Source: CAZWLD01 sp964634685 (lineage in GTDB: Bacteria > Bacillota_I > Bacilli_A > Acholeplasmatales > JAEDCM01). Taken from it: a stretch of 42,228 bases of DNA. The stretch spans positions 1 through 42,228 of the forward strand of contig CAZWLD010000016.1 of the NCBI GenBank assembly GCA_964634685.1, given 5' to 3'. Shown here piece after piece: positions 33,702 through 42,190 of the stretch. The translations under genes and the position numbers were made by a program. The notes under the pieces are model-generated. The model saw nothing but the letters and a program-made list of their open reading frames with translations, ran no database searches and was not told the origin of the DNA. Every line of letters starts with the position of its first letter. Positions within the stretch are counted from its first letter, which is position 1.

Positions 33702-34659
33702 TTTAATTCTAATTTTACAAAAAACACTCATTTTTGCGATTCCCCTTTTGATTGTGGCTTTGGGTGGTGTCTTCTCGGAGCGTAGTGGTGTCATCAATCT
33801 TGCCCTTGAGGGTTGTATGATATTTGGGTCATTTATTGGAGCATTATTGGTAAGTTTAATGATGAAAAATAGCTTCTTTTTTCAGCATCAACAATTTATG
33901 TTTGTAATTGCTTTATTAGTTTCTGGTGTTGCCGGGGCAATATTTTCATTATTATTATCCATCGCAGCTATTAAATTAAAATCAGACCAGACAATTACCG
34001 GTACGGCTATCAATATGTTTGCCCCAGCAATCTTTCTTACCATTTGTCTTGTTTTCTTTTCCCAAGAAAAATTGGTAATGCCTGATATTCCAAAATATGT
34101 CATTACGATGGATAAGCCAACAGGTACGATTTTGGATGTATTTATTAATAAGGTCTATATTTCAACCTATATAATTATTGCTATATATGTTATTTTATCG
34201 ATTTGGCTATATAAATCAAAGACAGGAACGCATTTACGAGCTTGTGGAGAACATCCTCAGGCAGCTGATTCTGTTGGTATAAATGTTTATAAAATGCGTT
34301 ATTTAGGTGTAACAGTTTCGGGCTTTTTAGCTGGACTTGGTGGCTATGCCTATATCGCGACAAGTGCAGCTGGTACAGCTGAGAGCACAATCGGTGGTAT
34401 GGGATTTTTAGCCCTAGCGATTATGATTTTTGGTAACTGGAATCCGATTGGTATTGCTTTAGGATCCTTGCTATTTGGCTTCTTGAAATGTATCGGTCCT
34501 TTATCTTCACAAATTGGTTTCTTAAAAGCTTTAAATTTACCTATTTATTTTTATAACATCCTTCCATACTTCATTGTCATTATTGTTTTGATCGTCTTTA
34601 GAAGTAAATCCGGCTGTCCGAAAGCTGAAGGTATTCCTTACGATAAAGGAAAAAGATAG
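33694..34659 (+). CDS. Nucleoside ABC transporter permease 2 (NupQ/YufQ-like)
   Basis: 321 residues. ALGGVFSERSGVINLALEGCMIFG, TGTHLRACGEHPQAADSVGI for ATPase contact and GGMGFLALAIMIFGNWNPIG are hallmark sequences of the second permease of this class. It pairs with permease 1 to form the channel fed by the BMP lipoprotein. Confidence 0.94.
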   Translation: MDSLILILQKTLIFAIPLLIVALGGVFSERSGVINLALEGCMIFGSFIGALLVSLMMKNSFFFQHQQFMFVIALLVSGVAGAIFSLLLSIAAIKLKSDQTITGTAINMFAPAIFLTICLVFFSQEKLVMPDIPKYVITMDKPTGTILDVFINKVYISTYIIIAIYVILSIWLYKSKTGTHLRACGEHPQAADSVGINVYKMRYLGVTVSGFLAGLGGYAYIATSAAGTAESTIGGMGFLALAIMIFGNWNPIGIALGSLLFGFLKCIGPLSSQIGFLKALNLPIYFYNILPYFIVIIVLIVFRSKSGCPKAEGIPYDKGKR

Positions 34660-34672
34660 AAATTATTTTGTA

Positions 34673-34703
34673 AAAAATCATTGCCTATGCAGTGATTTTT
34701 TTG
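34673..34703 (+). terminator. Terminator of the nucleoside transporter operon
   Basis: AAATCATTGC (34675-34684) pairs with GCAGTGATTT (34689-34698), loop CTAT, then a T run. Confidence 0.85.
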
Positions 34704-34710
34704 TTTATAC

Positions 34711-34752
34711 GTTACATTTGTAACTTCTTTTAAAAATAAAATAATGTAAAAT
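34711..34752 (+). promoter_or_regulatory. Possible promoter region of the repeat lipoprotein gene
   Basis: GTTAC-ATTT-GTAAC inverted repeat (34711-34724) followed by a -10 like TAAAAT (34747-34752); the -35 is poor. A second pair TAATGC (34762-34767) / GCATTA (34784-34789) lies in the leader. Confidence 0.35.
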
Positions 34753-34820
34753 GGGTCCTAGTAATGCTCATATTGTTTATTAAGCATTAAGATTTATATA
34801 TAAAGAAAGGACATGTAAAA

Positions 34821-37544
34821 ATGAAAAAGAGTTTATCTTTGATTTCCACAGCGATTCTATGTGCGCTTATTTGTATAGTAACTGCAGGATGCGGTGGTAC
34901 ATTAAAACAAATAAAAAATGATTTTGGCGCAATCCTTGAAGGCGGTGAATTCCCAAAAGGGTCGACCTTGGTTACTGAGGTAATAGAAGCAGATAGTGAT
35001 CAAGCAAAAGGCTTTATTGGTATCATTGCGGATGAAGCTTATGATAAGGATGGAAATATTAGTATTTATGATATTCATGTTTCAAAAGGAAGTAAAGAAA
35101 TTCAACCAAATGGCAAAGTAAAAATCACATTGCCAGCTCCTTTTGAAAGTGATAGCTATATTACTTTCCATATTAAGGATGATAATAGTGTTGAAAAGCT
35201 TGAGACTAAATTTGAAAATGATAAAATTAGTTTTGAAACGGATAGCTTCTCAGCCTTTGTAATTACGGAAGAGGAAAAGAAAATAGCTCATAAATTTACA
35301 GTTGGACAAAAAGGTACTGGAGGTTATGTTTCAATTGTTGGGAAAGATATTACAGTAAATGAATCTACTAATTATACTACTCTGCTTATGCCATATGAAT
35401 TAATTACCATTAAAGCAATGGTGAGTGATGATTATCACTTTGTTGGTTGGTTTGAACCAGTTAATTCAACAAATCCGGTTATTTTAAAAGATACACCTCT
35501 TTCAACTGATGTTGAATATACCTTTGAAATGCTAACAAGTGATTTTGCTATCTACGCAGTATTTAGAGCTGAAATAACAAGCTTAATTCTTGATGGTGAT
35601 GATGCTGGATTTACTGATGGTGAAGCCCTATTCACACTAGGCGGTTTTGTTAAACCAGCACCTGAATTGGTTTTGGTTTCAGGAAAAACCATAAGCAATA
35701 CATTGATTCCCCTTGTTAAGGATGTAGATTATACAATTGATCTAGGTGGATTAGATTTTTCTTCTGTTGGTGAATTTACTATTACCTACACTTATAAATT
35801 TGATTCTTCCATAAACGCAACACTAAAGGTTTATGTAGTTGCGCCAATGCATGATTTTTCAGCTTCTGTTGATGGTGGAAATGGAAAGATTTATCATAAT
35901 TCTATTGCTCAAGAATCAGGATATCAAGCTCAACTTATGGAAACTGAAACTGTTACTTTAAGTGCCGTTCCAAATGAATATTATGATTTTGATGGTTGGT
36001 ATATTAATGGTGAATTGATTTCTTATAATACGGAATATACATTTACAATGGGAACTAGTGATATGACCGTTTATGCAAAATTTACCGATAAGGTTTATTA
36101 TCTTTGGTCTAATTGCATTCCTGGCGGTTTTGATGAAGATAAAAGAGAGGCAGTATATACCATTGGAGATGCAACTCGTCCTAATCCTGATTTAGTTTTG
36201 GTATATGCCCGTATTATTGGCGAGGATATTCTTTTAACAAAGGATATAGATTATACGATTGATTATGGTAATTTAGATTTTAATGTTGAAGGTAGATATT
36301 TAATTACTTACACATATATTAAAAATCCTAATTTATATACAGAGCTTTGGGTTGTTGTAAATGCGCCTATTGAGCCAATTGAAATTAATTTAACTTATAA
36401 TGGAACAGCTAACCCTGTTAAATACAATGGTGGACGCGCAGCTTATGTATTCAAAAATAGCATCTTAAATAATGGTGAGGAATGTGATATTCAAGCATTA
36501 GGCTTATTCTATGAATGGCGTAATCATGAAACAGGAGAAGTTGTAAAGGTTAATCGTGATGATACTTGGGATGATAGTCTTCATTATCCATCACCAGCTA
36601 TACCGGGAGTTTATGATTTCGTTGTCTATAGCAAGGAAGATGATGTAAAGACAGATTTATTAAAAGTCGAAAGAGAAATTGTTGAAAATCAATTCTCTTT
36701 AGTTGATGAATTATCAATGAGTGAATATACACTATATACAGTAATTGCTAAGGTTGGCGATGATTACTATGCTATGGGTAATCCTTTTGATGGTAACTGT
36801 GAGCGTGAGGCGATTAAGGTTATACCAAATGCTAGTGGAGTTATTTCCTTAGGCTCAAATTATGAATTTGTATTTAGATTTTATGATTCCGGTAAGCGCG
36901 ATGATGATGGAATTTTATATAGTGTAAGAATTGGTAATGGACCATATCGAAAAGGAAATCTTATTTTGTGGTCTACTGGTGGTATTGAATATACAACCTC
37001 AACAAGTGCCGATTATACGCTAAAGGCTTCCTTAAATCCAGATGGTTCAGCTTATATTCATAATCCTTTCTGTGGCGGTACCCTTCGCTTAGTTTATGAT
37101 TCAGACCTAGGAAAATATATGTTTACAGCTATAAAAGAAGAGGATGATGCTAGAGATTCATATCCAGTATATTTATATAGTGAGTATGAAGAAATAGAAG
37201 AATCGACCGAAGTATATGAATTTAATTCTAAGCTTACGAAAGAATATGATGGAACAGCCGTATCCTTCAATATTTATAAGGATGTAAATATTTGTACAGA
37301 AAATGGTGAAGATGCACAAACAGCAATTAAAAATGGAACTGGCCGTTTTGTTTGGACAGATTTAAAGGGAAATATTATTTCTATTGGTGTTCCAAATGAA
37401 GATGGAAATGTCACGGGCCCAAGTGAAATCGGCTCCTATATTTTGGTTTTCCAAACATACCAAAAGGGTGAAGGTGGTATGGAATGGGCTAACAAGGCAC
37501 AGATTCATTATTTTGAAATAACAGATTCAAGTGAAGTGATTTAA
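34821..37544 (+). CDS. Large repeat-built surface lipoprotein
   Basis: 907 residues. Lipobox TAGC with Cys about residue 24. After an N-terminal ZU5/beta-like part come two copies of a pair of units: an InlB-B/Flg_new-like repeat (YHFVGWFEPVNS...YAVF, then YDFDGWYINGEL...YAKF) and a second unit (VLVSGKTI...DVDYTIDLGGLDFSSVGEFTITYTY and ILLTKDIDYTIDYGNLDFNVEGRYLITYTY in outline). The C-terminal part has MBG/YDG-like units (NLTYNGTANPVKY, KEYDGTAVSFN). Such modules occur in adhesins and cell-surface proteins. No sorting signal is needed because of the lipid anchor. Cargo or ligand unknown. Confidence 0.85.
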   Translation: MKKSLSLISTAILCALICIVTAGCGGTLKQIKNDFGAILEGGEFPKGSTLVTEVIEADSDQAKGFIGIIADEAYDKDGNISIYDIHVSKGSKEIQPNGKVKITLPAPFESDSYITFHIKDDNSVEKLETKFENDKISFETDSFSAFVITEEEKKIAHKFTVGQKGTGGYVSIVGKDITVNESTNYTTLLMPYELITIKAMVSDDYHFVGWFEPVNSTNPVILKDTPLSTDVEYTFEMLTSDFAIYAVFRAEITSLILDGDDAGFTDGEALFTLGGFVKPAPELVLVSGKTISNTLIPLVKDVDYTIDLGGLDFSSVGEFTITYTYKFDSSINATLKVYVVAPMHDFSASVDGGNGKIYHNSIAQESGYQAQLMETETVTLSAVPNEYYDFDGWYINGELISYNTEYTFTMGTSDMTVYAKFTDKVYYLWSNCIPGGFDEDKREAVYTIGDATRPNPDLVLVYARIIGEDILLTKDIDYTIDYGNLDFNVEGRYLITYTYIKNPNLYTELWVVVNAPIEPIEINLTYNGTANPVKYNGGRAAYVFKNSILNNGEECDIQALGLFYEWRNHETGEVVKVNRDDTWDDSLHYPSPAIPGVYDFVVYSKEDDVKTDLLKVEREIVENQFSLVDELSMSEYTLYTVIAKVGDDYYAMGNPFDGNCEREAIKVIPNASGVISLGSNYEFVFRFYDSGKRDDDGILYSVRIGNGPYRKGNLILWSTGGIEYTTSTSADYTLKASLNPDGSAYIHNPFCGGTLRLVYDSDLGKYMFTAIKEEDDARDSYPVYLYSEYEEIEESTEVYEFNSKLTKEYDGTAVSFNIYKDVNICTENGEDAQTAIKNGTGRFVWTDLKGNIISIGVPNEDGNVTGPSEIGSYILVFQTYQKGEGGMEWANKAQIHYFEITDSSEVI

Positions 37545-37548
37545 TTTT

Positions 37549-37578
37549 TAATCGTCCCTTTAGTGGACGATTTTTTTT
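37549..37578 (+). terminator. Terminator after the repeat lipoprotein gene
   Basis: ATCGTCC (37551-37557) with GGACGAT (37565-37571), loop of seven, then T. Confidence 0.9.
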
Positions 37579-37610
37579 AAAAATGTATATAAAAAAATCT
37601 TTGAATAATC

Positions 37611-37639
37611 TTGTCATAATAATGACAATATGATAATAT
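37611..37639 (+). promoter_or_regulatory. Promoter of efp with overlapping inverted repeat
   Basis: TTGTCA (37611-37616), 17 bases, TAATAT (37634-37639). The -35 is one arm of TTGTCA-TAATAA-TGACAA (37611-37628), so a dimeric regulator could bind there. Confidence 0.5.
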
Positions 37640-37663
37640 AAACAAGGAAAGAGGTTATAAAAT

Positions 37664-38221
37664 ATGGTAAAAGTTACAGAAGTAAGACCAGGAAATACCT
37701 ATATATGGGAAGGTCAATTATATTCATGCTTATCCATTGATTTAAACAAAACGGCAATGGCTAAGATGAAGGTAAAGCTCAAAAGTAAAAATCTTCGTAC
37801 AGGCGCAATCTTAGATATGTCATTTATTGGCAGTGACAATGTCGAAATTGTTCGTACGGAAAAGAAACAAATGGGTTATCTATATGATGATGGTGAAGGT
37901 ATTGTCTTTATGGATAATGAGACCTTTGAACAAATATCTATTGATAAATCTAAATTGACTTGGGAAATGAATTTTTTGAAGGATGGAATTGTCGTTGATA
38001 TTATTCAATATGAAGGTGAGATATTAGGTATTCAATTGCCTTCAAAGGTTACTCTTCAATTAACACAATGTGATCCGGCTACCCGTGGTGATACCGTTAA
38101 GGCCGCCCTCAAGGATGCGGTTTGTGAAACTGGGCTAAAGGTTAAGGTTCCTCTATTTATTGAACAGGATGATTATATTGTTGTTTCAACAGAAACAGGA
38201 GAATATGACTCAAGAGCGTAA
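37664..38221 (+). CDS. efp: Elongation factor P
   Basis: 185 residues, normal length, with the KOW-like domain I (VTEVRPGNTYIWEGQLYSCL) and two OB domains ending in DDYIVVSTETGEYDSRA, the classical C-terminus. EF-P relieves ribosome stalling at proline runs. The tip loop of domain I, normally HVKPGKGxAFVR with a modified Lys or Arg, reads DLNKTAMAKMKVKLKSKN here, so the PGKG turn is missing although NLRTG that follows is conserved. AAAGAGG ribosome site. Confidence 0.95.
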   Translation: MVKVTEVRPGNTYIWEGQLYSCLSIDLNKTAMAKMKVKLKSKNLRTGAILDMSFIGSDNVEIVRTEKKQMGYLYDDGEGIVFMDNETFEQISIDKSKLTWEMNFLKDGIVVDIIQYEGEILGIQLPSKVTLQLTQCDPATRGDTVKAALKDAVCETGLKVKVPLFIEQDDYIVVSTETGEYDSRA

Positions 38222-38261
38222 AAAAAATCACTGCATATTGCAATGACTTTATAGGTTAGAG

Positions 38262-38293
38262 AACACTACTTTTTTATGGGGTAGTGTTTTTTT
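38262..38293 (+). terminator. Terminator of efp
   Basis: AACACTAC (38262-38269) pairs with GTAGTGTT (38281-38288), followed by T to 38293. A weaker hairpin (TCACTGCA/TGCAATGA, about 38228-38246) precedes it. Confidence 0.85.
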
Positions 38294-38436
38294 CATCAAT
38301 TGAATTAATCTATTTTGGATAATCTTTAATTTTAAAATCATAAATGTAGATAGAATTGTTAATTTTCTTAGTATAATTGTGAGTAATAAGCTGTGAAAAT
38401 GTAAAATATAAGAATGTAGATCAATAAAATGGTAGT

Positions 38437-38512
38437 ACTTCAAAGTAAATTGAAGTTTGTTTGAAGTGACTTTGAAGTTGACTTTGAAGTGAATTTGAAG
38501 TATTATTGAAGT
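38437..38512 (+). repeat. Phased TTGAAGT repeat array, probable operator
   Basis: TTGAAGT starts at 38450, 38461, 38472, 38484, 38495 and 38506, that is at steps of 11, 11, 12, 11 and 11 bases, close to one turn of the helix. The reverse complement ACTTCAA stands at 38437-38443, six bases before the first copy. The array ends 24 bases before the start of the AlbA_2-type gene and encloses its likely promoter. 38294-38436 is AT-rich with nothing else I can name. Confidence 0.85.
38478..38506 (+). promoter_or_regulatory. Promoter inside the TTGAAGT array
   Basis: TTGACT (38478-38483), 17 bases, TATTAT (38501-38506). Repeats 4 and 5 fill the spacer and repeat 6 begins at the last base of the -10, so a bound protein would block RNA polymerase. 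Confidence 0.65.
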
Positions 38513-38536
38513 AGAGCAAATACGAGGTGATTTTTT

Positions 38537-39979
38537 ATGTATTTAGAAGAGATAATTGATGATATACAATTGGAAAGTGATAAGTTTGAGAGCAAGGCAA
38601 ATTTAAATCGTGATGATGTTATAGGATGGCTTAAGAGTATTGCAGGATTTGCCAATGCATCAGGCGGTGATTTTTATATTGGCGTTGAAGACAAAACAAA
38701 TAAATTGATTGGCTTTGACAGGAAGGCTGCAGATAATGAAAGAAATTATTTTAACAACCAAGTAAATCAACATTTGACACCAAGACCAAAAATGAAAATT
38801 TCCTTTATTAGATATGAGATTAATGGAAATGAACGTTTTGTAATAAAGGTCAGCATTGAGGAATCATCAGTAAAACCGGTAATATTAAAATACAAAAATA
38901 TACCATCTATTTTTATGAGGCGGGATGGGTTTACAAATGGGGCAACTTATGAAGAAATCATTGAGATGAGTATTAAAAGCAAAAAAGCTCAGTATGATGT
39001 TTTGGTTTCTGATGTTAAGTTTGATTCCTTAAAGCTATCAGATTTGCGTGCCTTTTATGAAAAGCATAATAATGGAGAAAAATTGAGAGATAAAGCCTTG
39101 AACTCATTGGGGTTTGTTAACGAGGAAGGATTTTTGTTAAATGGAGCAGTTCTATTTTTAGACGATTATCAAGGAAGAAAAACAGAAGTGCAATGTTCCG
39201 TATTTTCTGGATTTAATAAGGGTAGTGAAAGGATTGTTACAATTAATCGATATAATGGAAATATAACTTCAACCATTAATTACATGATGGATTTTGTCAA
39301 TCAAAGGATGAATCATTCAATTCTTAAACTAGATGATGCTCGAATTAATATTGATTCATATCCTTCCAGAGCATTGTTTGAAGGAGTAATAAATGCAGTG
39401 GCTCATCGAGATTATTATTTAGATGGAACACAAATCCAAGTGGATATATTTAAGGATCGTTTAGAAATAACTTCACCAGGAGGATTTTATAGAGGGGAGA
39501 AAATAGGAAAGACATATGATTTATCTGGCGTTATTTCCAAAAGAAGAAACGAGCTTATTGCCGGTGTTCTTGTTAAATGTAATGTTATGGAAGCAGCAGG
39601 AACCGGTTTTGAAAAGATTATGGAAGAGTATTCTACAGCAGATGAAGCACATAAACCATATATTTTTTCTACTTCCGATCATTTTACGTTAGTTCTTCCA
39701 GACTTAACCTATGAAAATGGCGTTAGGGATGAGATGATTCCGGTACTTAATTTTGCACCAGTTCCATCTGGAACAGAATTAGATGGAAGAGTTTTGTCAT
39801 TTTGCTATTTCAAAGCGCGAAAGGTCTCAGAAATAGCAGAATATCTTGGAATAACTGATTCGTCTTATTTCAGGAAACGAGTCCTTGATAATCTTGAAAA
39901 GAATGGATATTTGGAGAAGAGTAAAGCTTCAAGAGCAACATTTTATAAAACAAATCACGATATGGTTGAGATTGAATAA
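38537..39979 (+). CDS. AlbA_2-domain regulator with ATP-binding C-terminal domain
   Basis: 480 residues. N-terminal AlbA_2 (Schlafen AlbA) domain with FESKANLNRDDVIGWLKSIAGFANASGGDFYIGVED, a middle part, a GHKL-like HATPase_c_4 domain (LFEGVINAVAHRDYYLDGTQIQV, SPGGFYRGE, GTGFEKIMEEY), and a C-terminal winged helix (ARKVSEIAEYLGITDSSYFRKRVLDNL in outline). These proteins are often annotated as RecG-like helicases but lack helicase motifs; they act as DNA-binding regulators. ACGAGGTG ribosome site. It probably controls its own promoter through the repeats just upstream (inference). A fossil of a relative lies at 25805-26045. Confidence 0.88.
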   Translation: MYLEEIIDDIQLESDKFESKANLNRDDVIGWLKSIAGFANASGGDFYIGVEDKTNKLIGFDRKAADNERNYFNNQVNQHLTPRPKMKISFIRYEINGNERFVIKVSIEESSVKPVILKYKNIPSIFMRRDGFTNGATYEEIIEMSIKSKKAQYDVLVSDVKFDSLKLSDLRAFYEKHNNGEKLRDKALNSLGFVNEEGFLLNGAVLFLDDYQGRKTEVQCSVFSGFNKGSERIVTINRYNGNITSTINYMMDFVNQRMNHSILKLDDARINIDSYPSRALFEGVINAVAHRDYYLDGTQIQVDIFKDRLEITSPGGFYRGEKIGKTYDLSGVISKRRNELIAGVLVKCNVMEAAGTGFEKIMEEYSTADEAHKPYIFSTSDHFTLVLPDLTYENGVRDEMIPVLNFAPVPSGTELDGRVLSFCYFKARKVSEIAEYLGITDSSYFRKRVLDNLEKNGYLEKSKASRATFYKTNHDMVEIE

Positions 39980-39996
39980 ATCGATTTTTGAAAAAG

Positions 39997-40064
39997 CACT
40001 TATTTAATAATTGGTTCTTATTGGTATTAAGGAAAGAACCTATTATATAGATAGTGTTTTTTTT
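39997..40064 (+). terminator. Terminator of the AlbA_2-type gene
   Basis: A long imperfect hairpin built on GGTTCTT (40013-40019) / AAGAACC (40034-40040), extended by ATAAT/ATTAT and CACT/AGTG, then eight T. Confidence 0.75.
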
Positions 40065-40075
40065 CAATATTTAAT

Positions 40076-40113
40076 AAAAAAACCATCGACAAATGAATAT
40101 TTGTCAACAGTTT
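40076..40113 (-). terminator. Terminator of the MATE gene (minus strand)
   Basis: GACAAAT (40088-40094) and ATTTGTC (40099-40105) with several flanking pairs, followed on the minus strand by seven T (A run at 40076-40082). Confidence 0.85.
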
Positions 40114-40138
40114 TCTATCATATATAATTGGAGTAATT

Positions 40139-41479
40139 TTAATCCTTAATGATGCTTTTCTTTGTCCAAGCTTTGCTTTTCCAGCGGAAGACTACTAAAA
40201 TACCACGCATACATTCATCAGCTGCCGCCGCAATGAAGATTCCCACGATGCCTAAAGAGAAGCATAATCCGAAGATATAGCTGCCTAAAGCCGCAATTCC
40301 TAGCATTGATACAATACCAATGACAAGTGGGAAAATGGTGTCACCGCAAGCTTTTAAGGCTTGAATGAAAACCAAATTAGAGGTTCTTCCAATTTCTAAG
40401 AAGATAATAACTGGAAGAGCCTTTAATGCAATATTAATGATATCTTCATTTTTAGTTAGGATTCCTAAAACACCACGACCAAATATGTTAATAATGCTTA
40501 CCATAACTAGGGCATAGATTATTCCATGGAGAAAGGCTTTATACGTGTGCCTATAGGCGGCATCATAATCTTTTTCCCCAATGTAATAGCCAACGATAAT
40601 TTGATTAGAATTGGCGAAGGAACTACTAAAGAGGAAAACAAAGGAGGTTATGGTTAGAATGTAGGCTCGCGCATTGACAATATTTTCATCCTTCATTTGA
40701 TTAACAACCCAAAGAATGATGAATTGGCTAATATTGTAGGCAACATTTTCTAAGGCGGAAGGAAGACCAATTCTTAATATTTGCTTTAAGCATTCTCTAT
40801 CAAGGTTAAGATTGATTATTTTAGCCTTAATTATTTTTTTCACTAAAATAACCGAAAGAACAAAGGTAAATAGATGGCTTACTAGGGTTCCGATAGCGGC
40901 TCCATTTACGCCGGTTATGACAGGATTATTAGTGTGGAAAATATCAAAAATCAAAATGAAATTTATGATGACATTAAGGATATTACTAATCATCGTCACA
41001 ACCATCATTTGACGAGGCTTACCATAGCTTCGTAGTGCGGCCGATAAGACCTGGGATAGAGCAATAAAGGGGATACCCATGGTGACAATTTTTAAATAGT
41101 TTGTCGAATTTAATATAAAGACCTCACTTGTTCCAACGAGCTTAAAGAGAGAGTCTCCAAAAAACTGGAAAAAGAGGAAGAGCAAAAGACCTAAAATGGT
41201 GTTGAAGAAGACACCAGTTGAAATGGCTCTTTTCGCAAAATCTTCATTTTTAGCTCCAAGGTAATTGCTAATGACGACGCCAATTCCAACACTGACAACA
41301 TTTATTAAGACAGTTAAGAAGTTGATAACGGTATTAGCATTAGAAACAGCTCCCACGGCATTATCATTGAAGCGTGAAAGCATAATTGTATCGACAGTTC
41401 CTAAAAGCATCATGAATAATAATTCAATAAAGATAGGAATAGCTAATTTGTATAGGTTTTTTTCAAGTTTTGTTGGCAT
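40139..41479 (-). CDS. MATE family efflux transporter
   Basis: 446 residues, twelve membrane segments in two halves. The N-terminal stretch (LAIPIFIELLFMMLLGTVDTIMLSRF), NANTVINFLTVLI, GVGVVISNYLGA type loops and the corresponding motif in the second half (FANSNQIIVGYYIGEKDYDAA) are typical of NorM/DinF-like MATE proteins, which expel organic cations with Na+ or H+. Minus-strand ribosome site AAGGAG eleven or so bases before the ATG. Confidence 0.93.
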   Translation of the reverse strand: MPTKLEKNLYKLAIPIFIELLFMMLLGTVDTIMLSRFNDNAVGAVSNANTVINFLTVLINVVSVGIGVVISNYLGAKNEDFAKRAISTGVFFNTILGLLLFLFFQFFGDSLFKLVGTSEVFILNSTNYLKIVTMGIPFIALSQVLSAALRSYGKPRQMMVVTMISNILNVIINFILIFDIFHTNNPVITGVNGAAIGTLVSHLFTFVLSVILVKKIIKAKIINLNLDRECLKQILRIGLPSALENVAYNISQFIILWVVNQMKDENIVNARAYILTITSFVFLFSSSFANSNQIIVGYYIGEKDYDAAYRHTYKAFLHGIIYALVMVSIINIFGRGVLGILTKNEDIINIALKALPVIIFLEIGRTSNLVFIQALKACGDTIFPLVIGIVSMLGIAALGSYIFGLCFSLGIVGIFIAAAADECMRGILVVFRWKSKAWTKKSIIKD

Positions 41480-41501
41480 AATATCTGCTCCTTACGTCAG
41501 T

Positions 41502-41530
41502 ATTATACAATAGTAGTACACAAAATACAA
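41502..41530 (-). promoter_or_regulatory. Promoter of the MATE gene (minus strand)
   Basis: On the minus strand TTGTAT (41530-41525), 17 bases, TATAAT (41507-41502). Confidence 0.7.
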
Positions 41531-41543
41531 CTATTAATTAAAA

Positions 41544-42158
41544 CTATTTTTGAATAGCGCTATTATTATTTTGAATAATGATATCTTGTTCATATATATC
41601 CTTTTGCTTTGTCCAAAATTCTTTATCGGCAATTGTGATTGGTCGGAGCACCCGACAAGGATTACCAGCCGCCACGACATTCGATGGGATATCGTGTGTC
41701 ACAACGCTTCCAGAACCGATTACGACATTGTCGCCGATATTTACACCAGGATTTATGATTGTATTTCCGCCAATCCATACATCGTTGCCGATTGTCACCC
41801 TATATCCATATTCAAGATACTCGTTTCGAATATCCTTATCAATGGGATGGCCGGCTGTATAGATACAAACACGGGGAGCGAGAAAAGCATTGTTTCCAAT
41901 AATAATCTCATTGACATCTAAGAAAATACAATCAAAATTGGCATAGAAGCTTTCGCCAACAGTGATATTACATCCATAATCGCAATGGAATGGGGGTTCA
42001 ATATAAAAATTATGACCCGTCTTTTTAAATAATCCTTTTAAGAGCTTTTGTTTCTCCCCAATGTTCACATTGGCTTCATCATTAAATTTTGAAATGATGA
42101 TGTCCTTTTTTTCTTTTAAGGAATGGAGCTCTTGATGAAAGCTAAGCCGCACACTCAT
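41544..42158 (-). CDS. Maltose/galactoside O-acetyltransferase family protein (left-handed beta-helix)
   Basis: 204 residues. After an N-terminal Mac-type region (about 1-55) comes the hexapeptide-repeat helix with YIEPPFHCDYGCNITVGESFYANFDCIFLD, the catalytic His in YTAGHPID, and VTIGNDVWIGGNTIINPGVNIGDNVVIGSGSVV, ending NPCRVLRPI. These trimers acetylate sugars with acetyl-CoA; the physiological substrate is uncertain. The ATG at 42158 has no clear ribosome site and lies in a possible hairpin, so the true start is less sure than the gene itself. Confidence 0.93.
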   Translation of the reverse strand: MSVRLSFHQELHSLKEKKDIIISKFNDEANVNIGEKQKLLKGLFKKTGHNFYIEPPFHCDYGCNITVGESFYANFDCIFLDVNEIIIGNNAFLAPRVCIYTAGHPIDKDIRNEYLEYGYRVTIGNDVWIGGNTIINPGVNIGDNVVIGSGSVVTHDIPSNVVAAGNPCRVLRPITIADKEFWTKQKDIYEQDIIIQNNNSAIQK

Positions 42159-42190
42159 TTATTCATTTGTGAGTAAGGCTTTTTTTATAA
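42145..42190. other. Hairpin at the start of the acetyltransferase gene
   Basis: GCC and CTCA on one side pair with TGAG and GGC on the other; on the plus strand a run of seven T follows (42181 on), as in a terminator. On the minus strand the same stem would hold the ATG at 42158. Beyond it to 42228 I see nothing. Confidence 0.45.

Noticed and set aside
38437..38512. TTGAAGT repeats as a small CRISPR array
   Set aside because: The repeats are only seven bases with gaps of four or five bases and there are no cas genes; the pattern fits an operator array.
41265..41862. Plus-strand open frames opposite the MATE and acetyltransferase genes
   Set aside because: They are antisense to well-recognised conserved proteins and have no ribosome sites or family resemblance.
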